64,000 nt of DNA from Sphingomonas sp. Leaf343 (lineage in GTDB: Bacteria; Pseudomonadota; Alphaproteobacteria; Sphingomonadales; Sphingomonadaceae): positions 1 through 64,000 of the forward strand of contig NZ_LMPG01000002.1 in assembly GCF_001423765.1 (NCBI RefSeq), written 5' to 3'. Position 1 is the first letter of the stretch, and each line of letters begins with the position of its first letter. The notes beneath the pieces were generated by a model, which was not told the origin of the DNA, ran no database searches, and was given only the letters and a program-made list of their open reading frames with translations. Position numbers and translations under genes: made by a program. Below, one piece after another: positions 63,213 through 64,000 of this stretch.

Positions 63213-64000
63213 ATGGCCGCCAACTGGGCCCCCGAAAGCTGGACCGCCGCCGACGCGCGCCAGATGCCCGACTATCCGGACGCCGCCGCGCTGAAGTCCG
63301 CGACGGACACTTTGGCGACCTATCCGCCCCTCGTCTTCGCCGGAGAAGCGCGCAGCCTGACCGCAGAGCTGGTTGAGGTCGCCGCGGGTCGTGGTTTCCT
63401 GCTCCAGGGCGGCGACTGCGCCGAGAGCTTTGCGGAGCATAGCGCGAACAACATCCGGGACACGTTCCGCGTGATCCTGCAGATGGCGGTCGTCCTGACC
63501 TGGGCGTCGAAACTGCCGGTGGTGAAGGTCGGCCGGATGGCGGGCCAGTTCGCCAAACCCCGCTCCACCCCGACCGAGACGATCGACGGCGTCGAACTGC
63601 CCAGCTATCGCGGCGACAACGTCAACGACATCGCCTTTACGCCCGAAGCTCGCATCCCCGATCCGCAGCGCCTGATCCGCGCCTATGCGCAAGGGGCGGC
63701 GACGCTGAACCTCCTGCGCGCCTTCGCACAGGGCGGTTACGCGAACCTGCATCAGGTGCATCGCTGGACGCACGACTTTATGGGCCGCAGCCCGTGGGCG
63801 AAGAAATACACCGAGACCGCCGACCGCATCGGCGAAGCGCTGGAGTTCATGGCCGCCTGCGGGATCGATCCGGAGACGGTGCCGCAACTGGCGCAAACGC
63901 ATTTCTACACCAGCCACGAGGCGCTGCTGCTGCCGTTCGAACAGGCGATGACGCGGCAGGATTCGTTGACCGGCGACTGGTACGACACCTCGGCGCATTT
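63213..64000 (+). CDS. Class II 3-deoxy-7-phosphoheptulonate synthase, 5' part
   Basis: From ATG 63213 the frame stays open to the window edge (262 codons). [53 protein letters not shown] and [12 protein letters not shown] are diagnostic of plant-type (class II) DAHP synthase. The GGDCAE cysteine is a metal ligand. It joins PEP and erythrose-4-phosphate as the first step of the shikimate pathway. Its C-terminal half is outside the window. Confidence 0.93.
   Translation, partial: MAANWAPESWTAADARQMPDYPDAAALKSATDTLATYPPLVFAGEARSLTAELVEVAAGRGFLLQGGDCAESFAEHSANNIRDTFRVILQMAVVLTWASKLPVVKVGRMAGQFAKPRSTPTETIDGVELPSYRGDNVNDIAFTPEARIPDPQRLIRAYAQGAATLNLLRAFAQGGYANLHQVHRWTHDFMGRSPWAKKYTETADRIGEALEFMAACGIDPETVPQLAQTHFYTSHEALLLPFEQAMTRQDSLTGDWYDTSAH

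Noticed and set aside
62622..63998. 458-codon minus-strand frame across the DAHP synthase
   Set aside because: It is antisense to a clear class II DAHP synthase and has an Arg/Ala-rich composition with no domain; a product of high GC.
1..64000. CRISPR arrays, rRNA operons, prophage structural genes, toxin-antitoxin pairs
   Set aside because: None was seen on either strand: no regular repeat-spacer pattern, no rRNA motifs, no terminase/portal/capsid signatures and no adjacent small toxin-antitoxin pair.

Overview
The window looks like a piece of chromosome from a high-GC alphaproteobacterium, most likely Sphingomonadales (Sphingomonas or a near relative). The evidence is the gene content and local order: rpmH-rnpA-yidD-yidC-engB, rpsT next to dnaA with mutM-ubiE-ubiB on the other side, Smr-MltA-Tim44 divergent from secB, and a class II DAHP synthase. 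This is an assignment by family recognition and codon bias; no search was run.

Layout. 1-1.0 kb: the first codons of an IS3-type transposase run off the left edge, next to a hypothetical gene and a tRNA-Leu(CAA). 1.0-16.8 kb: housekeeping genes (DUF805, comM, rpmH-rnpA-yidD-yidC-engB, an M28 peptidase, a GST, dapE, Smr, mltA, Tim44-like, secB, murJ, trpS). 17-24.5 kb: a UDP-glucuronate epimerase and the dnaA / rpsT-mutM / ubiE-ubiB block. 24.5-33 kb: an M61 peptidase, ahpCF, a membrane protein, coaBC-dut and moeB. 33-37.7 kb: galU, wecB-wecC, a metallophosphatase and a small secreted/membrane protein. 38-46.5 kb: an FKBP isomerase, rpsU, a two-component system, an intradiol-dioxygenase-like lipoprotein, cysS, an M48 protease and a GT-C glycosyltransferase.

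46.5-62.4 kb is a cell-surface polysaccharide island. rfbF-rfbG (CDP-glucose to CDP-4-keto-6-deoxyglucose) run rightwards. A long leftward block faces them: aldolase, IMPase, RmlD-like reductase, old yellow enzyme, RfbH, a ThDP enzyme, an NAD(P) sugar reductase/epimerase, a Wza-like exporter, a Wzz-like co-polymerase, a GT2, GtrA and a GT-like membrane protein. RfbH keeps the complete E1 dehydrase signature (His in place of the PLP lysine, and C-X57-C-X-C-X7-C). With the ThDP enzyme directly overlapping it, the set resembles the route to a branched-chain 3,6-dideoxyhexose (yersiniose type). This is the most interesting inference in the window. The E3 reductase that normally partners RfbH is not in the window, while an old yellow enzyme and an HpcH/HpaI-like aldolase are present and unexplained.

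The right edge holds a small bactofilin-like beta-helix gene and the start of a class II DAHP synthase.

Other points of note: rpmH lies wholly inside an out-of-frame upstream extension of rnpA, which has no ordinary start codon near its conserved N-terminus; and one membrane gene (48.4-49.8 kb) has clearly lower GC than its neighbours.
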